A stretch of 64,000 nucleotides of DNA, taken from NCBI RefSeq assembly GCF_000187895.1, contig NZ_DS990134.1, forward strand, positions 1-64,000, read 5' to 3'. Both the position numbers and the translations under genes were made by a program. Positions 18,368 to 27,661 of the stretch are shown in pieces. Every line of letters begins with the position of its first letter. Position 1 is the stretch's first letter. The notes beneath the pieces were generated by a model, which worked only from the letters and a program-made list of their open reading frames with translations, was not told the origin of the DNA and made no database searches. This stretch comes from Phocaeicola plebeius DSM 17135 (GTDB lineage: Bacteria > Bacteroidota > Bacteroidia > Bacteroidales > Bacteroidaceae).

Positions 18368-20926
18368 ATGGAATATTCAAGTTATAATGTAAATACCCCT
18401 CAGTGGAGGGAGATTACAGTAGGTTCACATCTTCCTGCAGAACTGCGAAAACTTGCAGAAATCGCACATAATCTCTGGTGGACATGGAATGATGACGCAA
18501 AGAAACTGTATTGTGATTTGGATTCGGAACTTTGGAAAGAGGTGGAACAGAATCCGGTATTGTTTCTGGAGCGGATAAATTATGAGAAGCTTGTAGCGCT
18601 GGCACATGATGAGAACTTTGTCTATAAAATGGATGCCGTCTATTCCGCCTTCAAAAAATACGTAGATGTGGAACCGGATCACCAGCGCCCGTCAATAGCT
18701 TATTTCAGCATGGAATACGGCTTGGATGAAGTCCTTAAGATATATTCCGGCGGTTTGGGAATGTTGGCGGGGGATTACCTGAAAGAGGCGTCGGACAGCA
18801 ATGTGGACCTTTGTGCCATAGGACTTTTGTACCGTTACGGTTATTTTGACCAGTCGCTTTCCATGGACGGCCAGCAGACAGTCAATTATAAAGCGCAGAA
18901 TTTCGGGCAGCTCCCGATTGAAAAGGTAATGCAACCGGATGGGAAACAACTGGTAATCCACGTCCCCTATGCCGACAGTTTTGTGGTACATGCCAATGTC
19001 TGGAAAGCCAGTGTGGGGCGTATTCCCCTTTATCTGCTGGATACGGACAATGAACTCAACAGCGAGTTTGACCGCCCTATCACTCACCATCTGTATGGAG
19101 GCGACTGGGAGAATCGGCTAAAACAGGAAATACTGCTTGGCATAGGCGGGATGATAACGCTGAGAGCTTTAGGTATAACGAAAGATGTATATCACTGTAA
19201 TGAGGGGCATGCCGCACTGATCAATATCCAGCGGCTTTGTGATTACATAAATGGCGGCTTGAATTTCGGGCAGGCCATGGAGCTGGTACGTGCTTCCTCA
19301 CTTTATACCGTACATACTCCCGTACCCGCTGGTCATGATTATTTTGACGAAGGGCTTTTCAATAAATATATGAAGGGATATCCTGGCAAGTTGGGTATAA
19401 CCTGGGATAACCTGATGGATCTCGGGCGTCACAATCCGGGAGACAAGGAGGAACGTTTCTGCATGTCTGTCTTCGCCTGCAAGACCTGCCAGGAGGTAAA
19501 CGGTGTCAGCAAGTTGCATAAATCGGTATCCCAGCAAATGTTTGCGCCGATCTGGAAGGGATACTTCCCGGAAGAGAACCATGTGGGTTATGTAACCAAC
19601 GGGGTACATCTGCCTACCTGGTGTGCGGCAGAATGGAAAAAGCTTTTCAAGGACAATTTTGATGAGAATTTTTTCTGCGACCAGTCCAATCAGAAAATCT
19701 GGGAGGCCGTCTATGGCATCCCGGATGAAGAGATATGGAATACCCGGTTAAAACAGAAAGCAAAATTGCTGGACTATATCAAAAGCAAATGCAGCAAGGA
19801 CTGGCTCAGGAGTCAGATTGATCCGGCATTGAGCGTTTCCATTTTTGAGAGATTCAATCCCGATGCTCTTCTAATAGGCTTCGGACGCCGTTTTGCTACA
19901 TATAAGAGGGCTCATCTTCTGTTCACGGATATAGACCGACTTGCCAGGATTGTGAATAATCCGAAATATCCGGTACAGTTCATCTTTGCAGGCAAAGCCC
20001 ATCCCAATGACGGTGCCGGGCAGGGGCTGATCAAGCAAATCGTGGAAATATCCCGGCGTCCGGAATTTTTAGGTAAAATCATATTCTTGGAGAATTACGA
20101 CATGGACCTGGCACGCCATCTTATCTCGGGGGTGGATATTTGGATGAACACCCCTACGCGGTTGGCAGAAGCTTCGGGTACGTCGGGCGAGAAGGCATTG
20201 ATGAACGGTGTGCTTAATTTCTCCGTGCTGGACGGTTGGTGGTATGAAGGATACCGTAAGGATGCTGGATGGGCACTGACTGATAAAAGGACTTATCAGA
20301 ATGAACAGTACCAAAACCAGCTGGATGCCGAAGCCATCTATTATTTGTTGGAGCATGACATCCTGCCACTGTATTACGAGCATGGGGGGAAGAACTATTC
20401 GGAAGACTGGGTCAAGTATATCAAGAACTCAATCGCACAAATCGCTCCCCATTTTACCATGAAAAGACAGTTGGACGACTACTATGACAGGTTCTATAAC
20501 AAACTGTCAGAGCATTTCCACATTCTGGCAGCCGACAACTTTGCGAAGGCGAAAATGATGGCTGACTGGAAAGCAAACGTCCGAAGCAGATGGGATGCCA
20601 TAGAAATCAAATCCATAGAGGCAGGGAATGGGCTGAATGCCACGGTTGAAGCCGGAAAGGAATATGAGGTGACGGTTGTCGTTGATGAGAAAGGCCTGGA
20701 TGACGCAATCGGAATAGAATCGGTCATTATCAGGCGTGAAGACGGTCAGGATCACATATATGAGGTTATTCCCCTTTTGCCGGTTTCCAAGAATGGGAAT
20801 TTATATACCTTTAAGGCGACATCCGGCATTTTCAACGCTGGAAGCTTCAAGCAGGCCTTCCGTATGTATCCCAAGAATGCTTTGTTACCTCACCGACAAG
20901 ATTTCTGTTATGTACGATGGTTTTAA
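18368..20926 (+). CDS. glgP: Alpha-glucan (glycogen) phosphorylase
   Basis: 852 residues of the shorter alpha-glucan phosphorylase type. [34 protein letters not shown] is the N-terminal glucan/phosphate region (shown as two pieces in the family), [11 protein letters not shown] and [12 protein letters not shown] are in the C-terminal domain, and [19 protein letters not shown] holds the PLP lysine. It cleaves storage glucan with phosphate to glucose 1-phosphate, feeding glycolysis without spending ATP. A C-terminal tail of about 120 residues ([11 protein letters not shown] to the end) resembles a beta-sandwich seen in this subfamily. The arginase-fold gene starts 17 bases later. Confidence 0.94.
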   Translation: MEYSSYNVNTPQWREITVGSHLPAELRKLAEIAHNLWWTWNDDAKKLYCDLDSELWKEVEQNPVLFLERINYEKLVALAHDENFVYKMDAVYSAFKKYVDVEPDHQRPSIAYFSMEYGLDEVLKIYSGGLGMLAGDYLKEASDSNVDLCAIGLLYRYGYFDQSLSMDGQQTVNYKAQNFGQLPIEKVMQPDGKQLVIHVPYADSFVVHANVWKASVGRIPLYLLDTDNELNSEFDRPITHHLYGGDWENRLKQEILLGIGGMITLRALGITKDVYHCNEGHAALINIQRLCDYINGGLNFGQAMELVRASSLYTVHTPVPAGHDYFDEGLFNKYMKGYPGKLGITWDNLMDLGRHNPGDKEERFCMSVFACKTCQEVNGVSKLHKSVSQQMFAPIWKGYFPEENHVGYVTNGVHLPTWCAAEWKKLFKDNFDENFFCDQSNQKIWEAVYGIPDEEIWNTRLKQKAKLLDYIKSKCSKDWLRSQIDPALSVSIFERFNPDALLIGFGRRFATYKRAHLLFTDIDRLARIVNNPKYPVQFIFAGKAHPNDGAGQGLIKQIVEISRRPEFLGKIIFLENYDMDLARHLISGVDIWMNTPTRLAEASGTSGEKALMNGVLNFSVLDGWWYEGYRKDAGWALTDKRTYQNEQYQNQLDAEAIYYLLEHDILPLYYEHGGKNYSEDWVKYIKNSIAQIAPHFTMKRQLDDYYDRFYNKLSEHFHILAADNFAKAKMMADWKANVRSRWDAIEIKSIEAGNGLNATVEAGKEYEVTVVVDEKGLDDAIGIESVIIRREDGQDHIYEVIPLLPVSKNGNLYTFKATSGIFNAGSFKQAFRMYPKNALLPHRQDFCYVRWF

Positions 20927-20942
20927 TGAACAGTAAAAGGAT

Positions 20943-21752
20943 ATGCAAAAACAACGTATGAGCGGGCAAAATCAAAAAACAGATAAACGGATAGCATGGC
21001 CGATCATCATCATGAACTTCACGGGAGTGTATGACTACGAGGCGTTTGCCTGGAACAATAAATTTATATGGCTGGATTGTCGTCATCTTTATGGTACAGA
21101 TGGCTACTGTGACAGGGAGGGGGCTTTGGCTTTGAAGGGGATGATTGCTGATTATCCGGCGGAGGGAGTCCATTTCATCGATTCAGGCAATTATCATTAT
21201 TTGACTAAATTCTGGACAGACAAACTTGAAACTCCGTTTTCGCTGATTGTGTTCGACCACCATCCCGATATGCAGCCACCGTTGTTTGACAACATACTTT
21301 CTTGCGGAAGTTGGGTAAAGGATATATTGGACCATAACAACAACTGCAAGAAAGTAATTATCGTAGGTTCTTCAGACAAACTGATACAGGCTGTGCCGAA
21401 AGGATATGAAAGACAAGTTCGGTTTTACAGTGAAACTACGCTCATGCACGAAGAGGGTTGGCAGAACTTTTCTTCCGGACATATCAACGGACCGGTTTAC
21501 ATTTCCATAGACAAGGATGTCTTGAATCCGGCTTCGGCAGCAACAAACTGGGATCAAGGTTCTCTCAGCTTATGGGAATTGGAGAAACTGCTGGCTGTTA
21601 TTCTTCAGAAAGAACAGGTAGTAGGCATTGACATCTGTGGGGAATGCTCCACAACACTCAATCTTTTTGAAGAAAAACGGGAAACCGTCATGGATAGCCA
21701 GGCAAACAAAGAATTGCTCAGATTTATCCGGTCATCCTCCGGCCTTCAATAG
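20943..21752 (+). CDS. Arginase-fold (ureohydrolase superfamily) protein, copy 1
   Basis: 269 residues with ureohydrolase metal-binding motifs: VFDHHPDMQPP (Asp, His, Asp) and ISIDKDVLNP (two Asp), plus VGIDICGE at the end of the fold. Arginases and agmatinases have about 300 residues and a His earlier in the chain; the present protein is shorter at the N-terminus and has HFIDSGNYHYLTKFW instead, so its substrate is not predictable. Roughly two thirds of its residues match the paralogue at 32571 by eye. It sits between glycogen phosphorylase and methylglyoxal synthase, unlike the paralogue, which is next to a tRNA. Hydrolysis of a guanidino compound is only a guess. Confidence 0.75.
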   Translation: MQKQRMSGQNQKTDKRIAWPIIIMNFTGVYDYEAFAWNNKFIWLDCRHLYGTDGYCDREGALALKGMIADYPAEGVHFIDSGNYHYLTKFWTDKLETPFSLIVFDHHPDMQPPLFDNILSCGSWVKDILDHNNNCKKVIIVGSSDKLIQAVPKGYERQVRFYSETTLMHEEGWQNFSSGHINGPVYISIDKDVLNPASAATNWDQGSLSLWELEKLLAVILQKEQVVGIDICGECSTTLNLFEEKRETVMDSQANKELLRFIRSSSGLQ

Positions 21753-21806
21753 AATTAGTTTTTTTGTTATTATAATTATCATATAAAAATAAAATAATTT
21801 AGCTTT

Positions 21807-22343
21807 ATGGAAACAATTGTTCGTAGAATTGGACTTGTTGCACACGATGCAATGAAAAAAGACATGATAGAGTGGGTTCTCTGGAACTCGGAACGTCTGA
21901 TAGGACATAAATTCTATTGTACGGGTACAACCGGTACACTAATTAAAAAAGCCCTTGAAGAAAAACATCCTGAAATCAAATGGGATATCACAATCCTGAA
22001 ATCTGGTCCTTTAGGAGGTGACCAGCAAATTGGTTCGCGGATCGTAGAAGGAGAAATAGACTATCTGTTCTTTTTTACAGATCCGATGACACTACAGCCG
22101 CATGATACGGATGTGAAAGCATTGACCAGACTGGCTGGAGTTGAAAATATTGTTTTCTGCTGTAACCGTTCGACTGCGGACCACATTATTACGAGTCCCT
22201 TATTCACTGACCCAACTTACGAACGTATTCACCCGGATTACACCAATTACACGCAGCGTTTTGAAAACAAGGGAATCATATCTGAAGCAGTGGAGCAAGT
22301 GAAAAAGCGGAGGAATAAAAGTGAGAATAACATTTCTAAATGA
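21807..22343 (+). CDS. mgsA: Methylglyoxal synthase
   Basis: 178 residues. GLVAHDAMKKDMIEWV, CTGTTGTLIKKAL (phosphate binding), SGPLGGDQQIG (with the catalytic Asp) and FFTDPMTLQPHDTDVKALTRL are the signature of MgsA. It converts dihydroxyacetone phosphate to methylglyoxal and phosphate, bypassing lower glycolysis when phosphate is short or sugar phosphates build up. A C-terminal basic tail of about 25 residues is extra compared with the E. coli enzyme. It closes the cassette; the aldolase and phosphofructokinase upstream produce its substrate. Confidence 0.95.
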   Translation: METIVRRIGLVAHDAMKKDMIEWVLWNSERLIGHKFYCTGTTGTLIKKALEEKHPEIKWDITILKSGPLGGDQQIGSRIVEGEIDYLFFFTDPMTLQPHDTDVKALTRLAGVENIVFCCNRSTADHIITSPLFTDPTYERIHPDYTNYTQRFENKGIISEAVEQVKKRRNKSENNISK

Positions 22344-22436
22344 ACTGTAATAAGTAGTAGAATATTTATAAGGCTATCTAAGAAACAAGTTGTTTACATC
22401 TTTCAGAATAGGTATCAGCTGAATAGTAATCTGCTA

Positions 22437-22470
22437 AGTTTGTGTCAAAACGTTGGCACAAACTCTTTTA
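22437..22470 (+). terminator. Probable terminator after mgsA
   Basis: AGTTTGTG (22437-22444) pairs with CACAAACT (22457-22464) and is followed by CTTTTAT. It lies about 95 bases past the mgsA stop and would end the cassette transcript. It could instead belong to the ISL3 remnant that starts next. Confidence 0.5.
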
Positions 22471-22553
22471 TATTTTACAGTTCTGCTATATTTTCTTTTG
22501 GCTATGCTGCTTTTTCCAGGGGCAGCGGATTTTTCCGGTTGGCAAGCTTTCCT

Positions 22554-22689
22554 TTAAGCGTATAGCCTAGCCAGTCTGAACATGAAGAATTTCAGATCAG
22601 CCACCCCTCTAAACTGGCTTCGAAGAGCTTTGATTTTAGCATTGAACGACTCCGCTGAAGCATTTGTCAATCGTTCTTCAAAATTTTAG
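22554..22689 (-). pseudogene. 3' fragment of an ISL3-family transposase
   Basis: On the minus strand, 22689 down to the TAA at 22554 reads FEERLTNASAESFNAKIKAL and then RSQFRGVADLKFFMFRLARLYA, the C-terminal end of ISL3 (IS204/IS1001) transposases. The 5' part is cut off where the MITE-like repeat begins at 22687. About 44 codons remain of about 400. Confidence 0.85.
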
Positions 22690-22784
22690 GGGAAATACCT
22701 AAAGATACAAAAAGCCAACTAATTCGCAATACTTTTAGTATGAATTAGTTGGCTAATTTTATAGGATTTACTGAATATCCCCTA
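22687..22784. repeat. MITE-like repeat with hairpin, copy 1
   Basis: About 98 bases with imperfect terminal inverted repeats (TAGGGGAAATAC and GAATATCCCCTA) around an inner 13-bp stem (AGCCAACTAATTC with GAATTAGTTGGCT). A closely related copy of the left end and hairpin lies at 48300-48378. No coding potential. It truncates an ISL3 transposase fragment, which suggests insertion or a shared IS end. Confidence 0.65.
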
Positions 22785-22810
22785 GTTAAAACAGCTATGC
22801 ACAATTCCTT

Positions 22811-22984
22811 TTATTCCGTTTTCAGGTATATGGCATACAAATTGTCAATAATACCATCTGCTAAGCCAATGACCGGAACATGGATATACTCAGCTTTGAC
22901 AATACCTGCAATTATCAGAAATATCTCAGCGGCGGGAACAATAACATCTGCACGGTCAGTTTTCAGATTAAATTCTTCCATGCG
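22811..22984 (-). pseudogene. C-terminal fragment of an exopolyphosphatase (Ppx/GppA)
   Basis: Minus strand from 22984 to the TAA at 22811 reads MEEFNLKTDRADVIVPAAEI, then FLIIAGIVKAEYIHVPVIGLADGIIDNLY, the last conserved block of Ppx/GppA phosphatases (DRADVIVPA and G-x-DGI). Everything upstream is missing: an in-frame stop lies three codons before, where sequence of a different origin begins. A chromosomal gene was evidently cut here by element insertion or deletion. Confidence 0.8.
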
Positions 22985-23061
22985 CTGTTATACCGGCACC
23001 ACGAGTGACCGTTTCTCCGGATGGTATGAATTTGAAGTATCAACATAAAATCGGATTGTTA

Positions 23062-23377
23062 TGGAAACCGTATGTTTTGAAAGGAAGGCGTTCGAGGAAT
23101 TTGCCATGAAAATCGAACGGTTCATACATAGGGTGGAGGGAATCCCCATCTGGATTTGAAAGGCGTGAAGAGGACGGCTGGCTGGCTCGACCACCAGGAT
23201 GTCTGCCTGAAGCTGAAAATCAGCAAGCGCACCTTGCAGACCTTGCGGGATAACGGCACGCTCGCCTATACCAAGATAGGCAACCGTACCTATTACCTGC
23301 CGGAAGACGTGGAGCGTATCGTCACGAAAGTGGAGGACAGACGCAAGGATGCACGCTACAGGGGGCACACCATTTGA
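23062..23377 (+). pseudogene. Excisionase-like HTH gene 1, frameshifted
   Basis: The first frame, METVCFERKAFEEFAMKIER to VEGIPIWI, stops at about 23157. The rest of the same protein continues in the next frame (DLKGVKRTAGWLDHQDV, ISKRTLQTLRDNGTLAYTKI) to 23377. This is the small helix-turn-helix protein that sits as the first of a pair in Bacteroides conjugative and mobilizable elements, resembling excisionases. A small indel near 23150 separates its halves, although the HTH half has its own possible start at 23156. Confidence 0.75.
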
Positions 23378-23492
23378 AGGAATTGAACTGAAGTATCAAC
23401 AAAAGACAAATGAGCAGTATGTATAATAGAGTTTATATCGAATAATTGATTAAAGCGTTCTTTGATTTATCTTTGTGATCTAAAAAGTTCAA

Positions 23493-24391
23493 TTGATGTA
23501 TTACGACAAGATTCGCCACCGTCATAGCCAAGTGCTTGCTGCGACAGGATTAACTCCTGCAGAGTTTGACGCTTTGCTAATAACTTTCAAGTACCATTGG
23601 GATGAATATTACAGCCATTTTACCTTGGAAGGTAAAGTGCGCCAACGTATATCTTACAACAGTGTTGTCTCTGATTCAGGACAAAATGTTCTTCATATTG
23701 GTATATCTGAAGATCAATCCCCTTCAGGAACTCCATGCTATTCAGTTTGAGATGACCCAGCCCCAGGCCAATAGATGGATTCACCTTCTTTCTGAGATTC
23801 TCCGGCGTACATTGAAAACGCTTGGTGAATTGCCTGACCGTAACTCCAAACGTCTGATACACATTCTTCAAGGGTGCGAAGAAGTCTTGTTGGACGGAAC
23901 CGAGCGACCTATTCAGCGTCCTTTGGATGAAGACTGGCAGTCTGCATGCTATAGTGGTAAAAAAAACTCATAGCATAAAGAATAACCTGTTATGTACTAA
24001 CAATCTTCGGATTGTATGGTTGAGCTCCACATACAAAGGTCATGTCCATGACAAAAAGATTTGTGATGAAGAACCTCTTCTACTTCCCAAAGGTATTAGG
24101 CTCTGGCAGGATACAGGTTTCATCGGACACAAACCGGATGGAGTTGAAATATGCATGCCCAAAAAGAAACCTAAAGGGAAAGAGCTTACTTGTGTTGAAA
24201 AACAAGAGAACAAGCGGATTTCCGGAGTTAGGATTAAAGTGGAGCATGCCATAGGTGGTATGAAAAAATGCCGTATTGTCAAAGAACGATTCAGATGCCA
24301 TAAATTCGGTTTCGAAGATATGGTGATTCTTATTGCTTGTGGATTACACAACTTCAGAATCAGTCACAAAATGAGTCATATAACAAATTAA
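23493..24391 (+). pseudogene. IS5-type (DDE_Tnp_4) transposase, frameshifted twice
   Basis: Three consecutive frames encode one transposase. Residues MMYYDKIRHRHSQVLAATGL to VRQRISYNS are in the first. FFILVYLKINPLQELHAIQF and EVLLDGTERPIQRP (catalytic Asp region) are in the second. After a run of eight A at about 23959-23966, the third has YKGHVHDKKI, WQDTGFIGHKPD and VRIKVEHAIGGMKKCR. Shifts near 23660 and at the A-run inactivate it. It lies between the two HTH genes, presumably having inserted between them. The exact IS ends and target duplication were not resolved. Confidence 0.8.
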
Positions 24392-24399
24392 TCTATATA

Positions 24400-24711
24400 A
24401 TGTTTAATGAATTGAAAACGAAAGACGATGCGTGGATGCAGTCCATCCACGAGCGTATCGACCGGCTGTCGGCGATGATTGACGGCATTTTCGGAGATGG
24501 CGCGGTTCCGCCAAAAGAAGACGTGTACCTGTGCGACAGTGAGGTGGCGTGTATGCTGAAAGTCAGCCGCAGGACATTGGGCGAGTATCGGAGCAACGGC
24601 ACGCTGCCTTACTATGTACTTGGTGGCAAGGTCTTGTACAAGAGGAGCGAGATCGAGCAGGTGTTGGAACGGGAATATAGGAGTGTCGGCAAGGCGCGGG
24701 GAAGCGGATGA
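24400..24711 (+). CDS. Excisionase-like HTH protein 2
   Basis: 103 residues from ATG 24400 (MFNELKTKDDAWM). A coiled N-terminal helix is followed by a winged-helix/MerR-like HTH: VYLCDSEVACMLKVSRRTLG, EYRSNGTLPYYVLGGKVLYK. This is the second member of the HTH pair found in Bacteroides mobile elements, likely a recombination directionality factor or regulator. It is intact although its partner at 23062 is broken and no functional integrase is nearby. GC-rich codons (GCG, GGC, CGG) differ from the flanking genes, consistent with transfer. Confidence 0.75.
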   Translation: MFNELKTKDDAWMQSIHERIDRLSAMIDGIFGDGAVPPKEDVYLCDSEVACMLKVSRRTLGEYRSNGTLPYYVLGGKVLYKRSEIEQVLEREYRSVGKARGSG

Positions 24712-24760
24712 AGATTCCATTTACCTGTTTTTTACGCACTTGTACAGGCTGCGGGCATTA

Positions 24761-24989
24761 AGACTGTCCGCATAAAGGCTGGACGTTTGCGTGCGCCAGC
24801 CACAGACTGTTTTTTAGAGGTGAGGGAGTTTGCCGTCTGGAAAAAGAACCTCTTTTTGGACTTTGGCACAAAGTCGTCCCCTGCCCGGTATCAGACTGTA
24901 ATTCCTGTATGCAATCCTTTTCTGACTGTTCTCGTAACAGTCTGTTTCAATCCTGCCTGACCTTTGTTTACTTTTCATAAAGAGACTGT
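24761..24989. repeat. Cluster of AGACTGT heptamers
   Basis: AGACTGT occurs at 24761, 24804, 24893 and 24983, inverted (ACAGTCT) at 24937, and once with a change (TGACTGT at 24923). Another lies at 25423. The interval from 24804 to 24893 is 89 bases and from 24893 to 24983 is 90. Such density in 229 bases is far above chance. It follows directly after the HTH gene pair, so binding sites for those proteins are plausible. Confidence 0.55.
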
Positions 24990-25159
24990 ACCGCCTTTGT
25001 GACCGGGATATGAAACCGAAAGATTGTTTTTGACGGTTGCTAAAAAAGAAAAATCAAAGGTGTTTTGCATGTTCCGTAAAAAATCGTACCTTTACATAAA
25101 GTGAGTTGCACATCAACGCAATTGATGCAAGTATGTAGAAACCAGAACGGTTGCCAACT

Positions 25160-25173
25160 CGTTACCTCGTTTT
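25160..25173 (+). repeat. Right copy of CGTTACCTCGTTTT, possible att core
   Basis: Exact match to 7372-7385. It lies after the HTH/AGACTGT region and just before sequence leading to core genes, a plausible right end for an integrated element. Confidence 0.3.
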
Positions 25174-25590
25174 TTGATGATCCGCATAAACTTTTATTCT
25201 TAGCGGATTATGTGATTCTTTCAAAAATAATCTCTATTTTGGGAATACGGCTTTCTGAATATCGGAAATTCTATGTGCCTGCCGTTTTACATCCCCTCCC
25301 TACAATCTACAACGACATGCTATCAGAACACTTCCCCATAAAATTTCTATTTTTCCTGTGAAATTATTCTCTTATTCAAAAAAAATAGTATCTTTGTCCT
25401 ATAAAAGTTGTTCATAAGTATGAGACTGTAAAGTACTGAAATTAGCACAATCTCCAAATCGTTACCTTAGACTTTTCAGAACTTCCATAAGCGTTTGTCT
25501 TTCAAATTAATCCATCAAATTGATAAGAATTTAAAGTAAAAAACAATGCCGAATAACAGTTTGTCATAACATTCCCTACGGAAAAATCGT

Positions 25591-25598
25591 TATCTTTG
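25591..25598 (+). promoter_or_regulatory. Promoter -7 box for dsbD
   Basis: TATCTTTG matches the Bacteroidales -7 consensus TAnnTTTG, 52 bases before the dsbD start. A clear -33 TTG at the usual 19-21 base spacing was not seen. Confidence 0.6.
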
Positions 25599-25649
25599 CA
25601 CGGCTTTTTATAAGATAAATAGTTTTATTACATCATCTAAGGTATATTT

Positions 25650-27656
25650 ATGAGTAAGAAGATTCTACTTAGCTGGCTTTTCATGGCCATTTTATGCTTG
25701 CCGGTACTGGCTCAGATACAGGAACCGGTAAAGTTTAAGACTGAATGGAAATCGGTTTCTGCTGATGAGGTGGAAATTGTATTTACCGGAAAAATGGAAA
25801 AGGGATGGCATGTATATTCTACCGACCTGCCTGAAGGAGGTCCTATTTCGGCTACTTTCAATACGGATAAGATTGAAGGGGCAGAGGTGGTTGGAAAACT
25901 GAAACCTGCCGGTAAGGAAATTGACAAGATGGACCCGATATTCGGTATGCAGGTTCGTTTCTTTGAAGGTACGGCTACCTTTGTGCAGAAAATCAAGTTG
26001 AAAGGTGGAAAATATGAAGTGAGCGGTTATCTGCAATATGGTGCTTGTAATGACGAAAATTGTTTGCCTCCTACTAATGTAGAGTTTTCTTTCAAAGGGG
26101 AAGCTGCTGGAAAGCAAATAGCGGAAGAAGCGGTCGCAACGACAGAGGACCTGGCGTTAGCAGATACGGCATCGGTGGATTTGGTTCCGCTTCGCATTGG
26201 TGAAGATACGGCTGCGGGCGAAGCTGCTGACTACTGGAAACCGGTTATTAAGGAATTAAGTTCATTCGGTGAAAACGTGAACAATGAGTCTCATTCATGG
26301 ATTTATATCTTTTTTGCCGGATTTGTAGGCGGACTGCTGGCATTGTTTACTCCTTGTGTATGGCCGATTATTCCAATGACTGTAAGTTTCTTCCTGAAAC
26401 GTACCAAGGATAAACGAAAGGGTATTCGGGATGCCTGGACGTATGGTGCTTCTATCGTAGTGATTTATGTTACTTTAGGTTTGGCCATTACGTTGATTTT
26501 CGGTGCCAGTGCCTTGAATGACTTGTCTACGAGTGCGGTATTTAATATCTTGTTCTTCCTGATGCTGGTGGTTTTTGCCGCTTCTTTCTTTGGGGCATTT
26601 GAAATTACCCTTCCGTCGAAGTGGAGCAATGCGGTAGACAGCAAGGCAGAACAGACTACCGGATTGTTGAGTATTTTCCTGATGGCTTTCACGCTATCAT
26701 TGGTTTCTTTCTCTTGCACCGGTCCGATTATCGGTTTCTTGCTGGTGGAAGTATCTACTTCTGAAAGTATCGTGGCACCGGCCATCGGAATGTTGGGATT
26801 TGCCATCGCACTGGCTCTGCCGTTCACTTTGTTTGCACTCTTCCCGTCATGGCTGAAGTCCATGCCGAAATCGGGAGGCTGGATGAATGTCATCAAAGTG
26901 ACACTGGGATTCCTGGAACTAGCATTCGCTTTGAAGTTCCTTTCTGTAGCCGATTTGGCTTACGGTTGGCGTCTGTTGGATCGTGAAACCTTCTTGGCAT
27001 TGTGGATTGTGATTTTTGCGTTGCTGGGTATGTATCTGCTGGGAAAAATCAAATTCCCGCACGATGATGACGATACAAAAGTAAGTGTGCCCCGTTTCTT
27101 TATGGCACTTGCTTCTCTGGCATTTGCCGTATATATGGTACCGGGCTTGTGGGGTGCCCCGTTGAAGGCAGTGAGCGCTTTTGCTCCTCCTATGCAGACA
27201 CAGGATTTCAATTTATATAAGAATGAAGTGCATGCGAAGTTCAATGACTTTGATGCCGGAATGGAATATGCCCGTCAGCAGGGAAAACCGGTGATGATTG
27301 ACTTCACAGGCTATGGTTGTGTGAACTGCCGTAAGATGGAACTGGCTGTATGGACAGATCCTACAGTAAGCAAGCTGTTGAACGAAGACTACGTGCTGAT
27401 TACGTTGTATGTGGATGAAAAAACCAAATTGCCAGAACCGGTGAAGGTGATGGAAAACGGTACGGAACGTACACTGCGTACGGTGGGCGATAAGTGGAGT
27501 TACTTGCAGCGCTCCAAGTTTGGAGCTAACGCACAGCCTTTCTATGTGTTGCTCGACAATGAGGGAATGCCGTTGAACAAGTCTTATTCGTACGATGAGG
27601 ATATTCAGAAATATGTGGAATTCCTGCAAACAGGATTGAAGAACTATAAAAAATAA
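25650..27656 (+). CDS. dsbD: Thiol:disulfide interchange protein DsbD
   Basis: 668 residues. After a signal peptide (LPVLAQ), an N-terminal periplasmic domain has a Cys pair around residues 133 and 138 (GACNDENCLPP). Eight or so membrane spans follow with the redox cysteines in LFTPCVWPIIPM and SFSCTGPIIGF. The C-terminal thioredoxin-like domain has GYGCVNCRKME near residue 557. It carries electrons from cytoplasmic thioredoxin across the inner membrane to periplasmic thiol proteins and cytochrome c maturation. All three Cys pairs are present, so it should be functional. The cysteine desulfidase-like gene starts five bases after its stop, suggesting an operon. Confidence 0.93.
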   Translation: MSKKILLSWLFMAILCLPVLAQIQEPVKFKTEWKSVSADEVEIVFTGKMEKGWHVYSTDLPEGGPISATFNTDKIEGAEVVGKLKPAGKEIDKMDPIFGMQVRFFEGTATFVQKIKLKGGKYEVSGYLQYGACNDENCLPPTNVEFSFKGEAAGKQIAEEAVATTEDLALADTASVDLVPLRIGEDTAAGEAADYWKPVIKELSSFGENVNNESHSWIYIFFAGFVGGLLALFTPCVWPIIPMTVSFFLKRTKDKRKGIRDAWTYGASIVVIYVTLGLAITLIFGASALNDLSTSAVFNILFFLMLVVFAASFFGAFEITLPSKWSNAVDSKAEQTTGLLSIFLMAFTLSLVSFSCTGPIIGFLLVEVSTSESIVAPAIGMLGFAIALALPFTLFALFPSWLKSMPKSGGWMNVIKVTLGFLELAFALKFLSVADLAYGWRLLDRETFLALWIVIFALLGMYLLGKIKFPHDDDDTKVSVPRFFMALASLAFAVYMVPGLWGAPLKAVSAFAPPMQTQDFNLYKNEVHAKFNDFDAGMEYARQQGKPVMIDFTGYGCVNCRKMELAVWTDPTVSKLLNEDYVLITLYVDEKTKLPEPVKVMENGTERTLRTVGDKWSYLQRSKFGANAQPFYVLLDNEGMPLNKSYSYDEDIQKYVEFLQTGLKNYKK

Positions 27657-27661
27657 TCAGT

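Larger units (their letters stand above)
24712..25649. other. 940-base intergenic region at the accessory/core boundary
   Basis: No gene is convincing. The first third is GC-rich and carries the AGACTGT cluster. The repeat CGTTACCTCGTTTT is at 25160. A TATCTTTG -7 box at 25389-25396 faces right with no gene for 250 bases, so it could start a small RNA or be orphaned. The dsbD promoter is at 25591. Confidence 0.5.

Noticed and set aside
25101..25361. 86-codon frame in the boundary region
   Set aside because: No motif beyond the candidate att sequence it spans; likely a chance frame across the junction.
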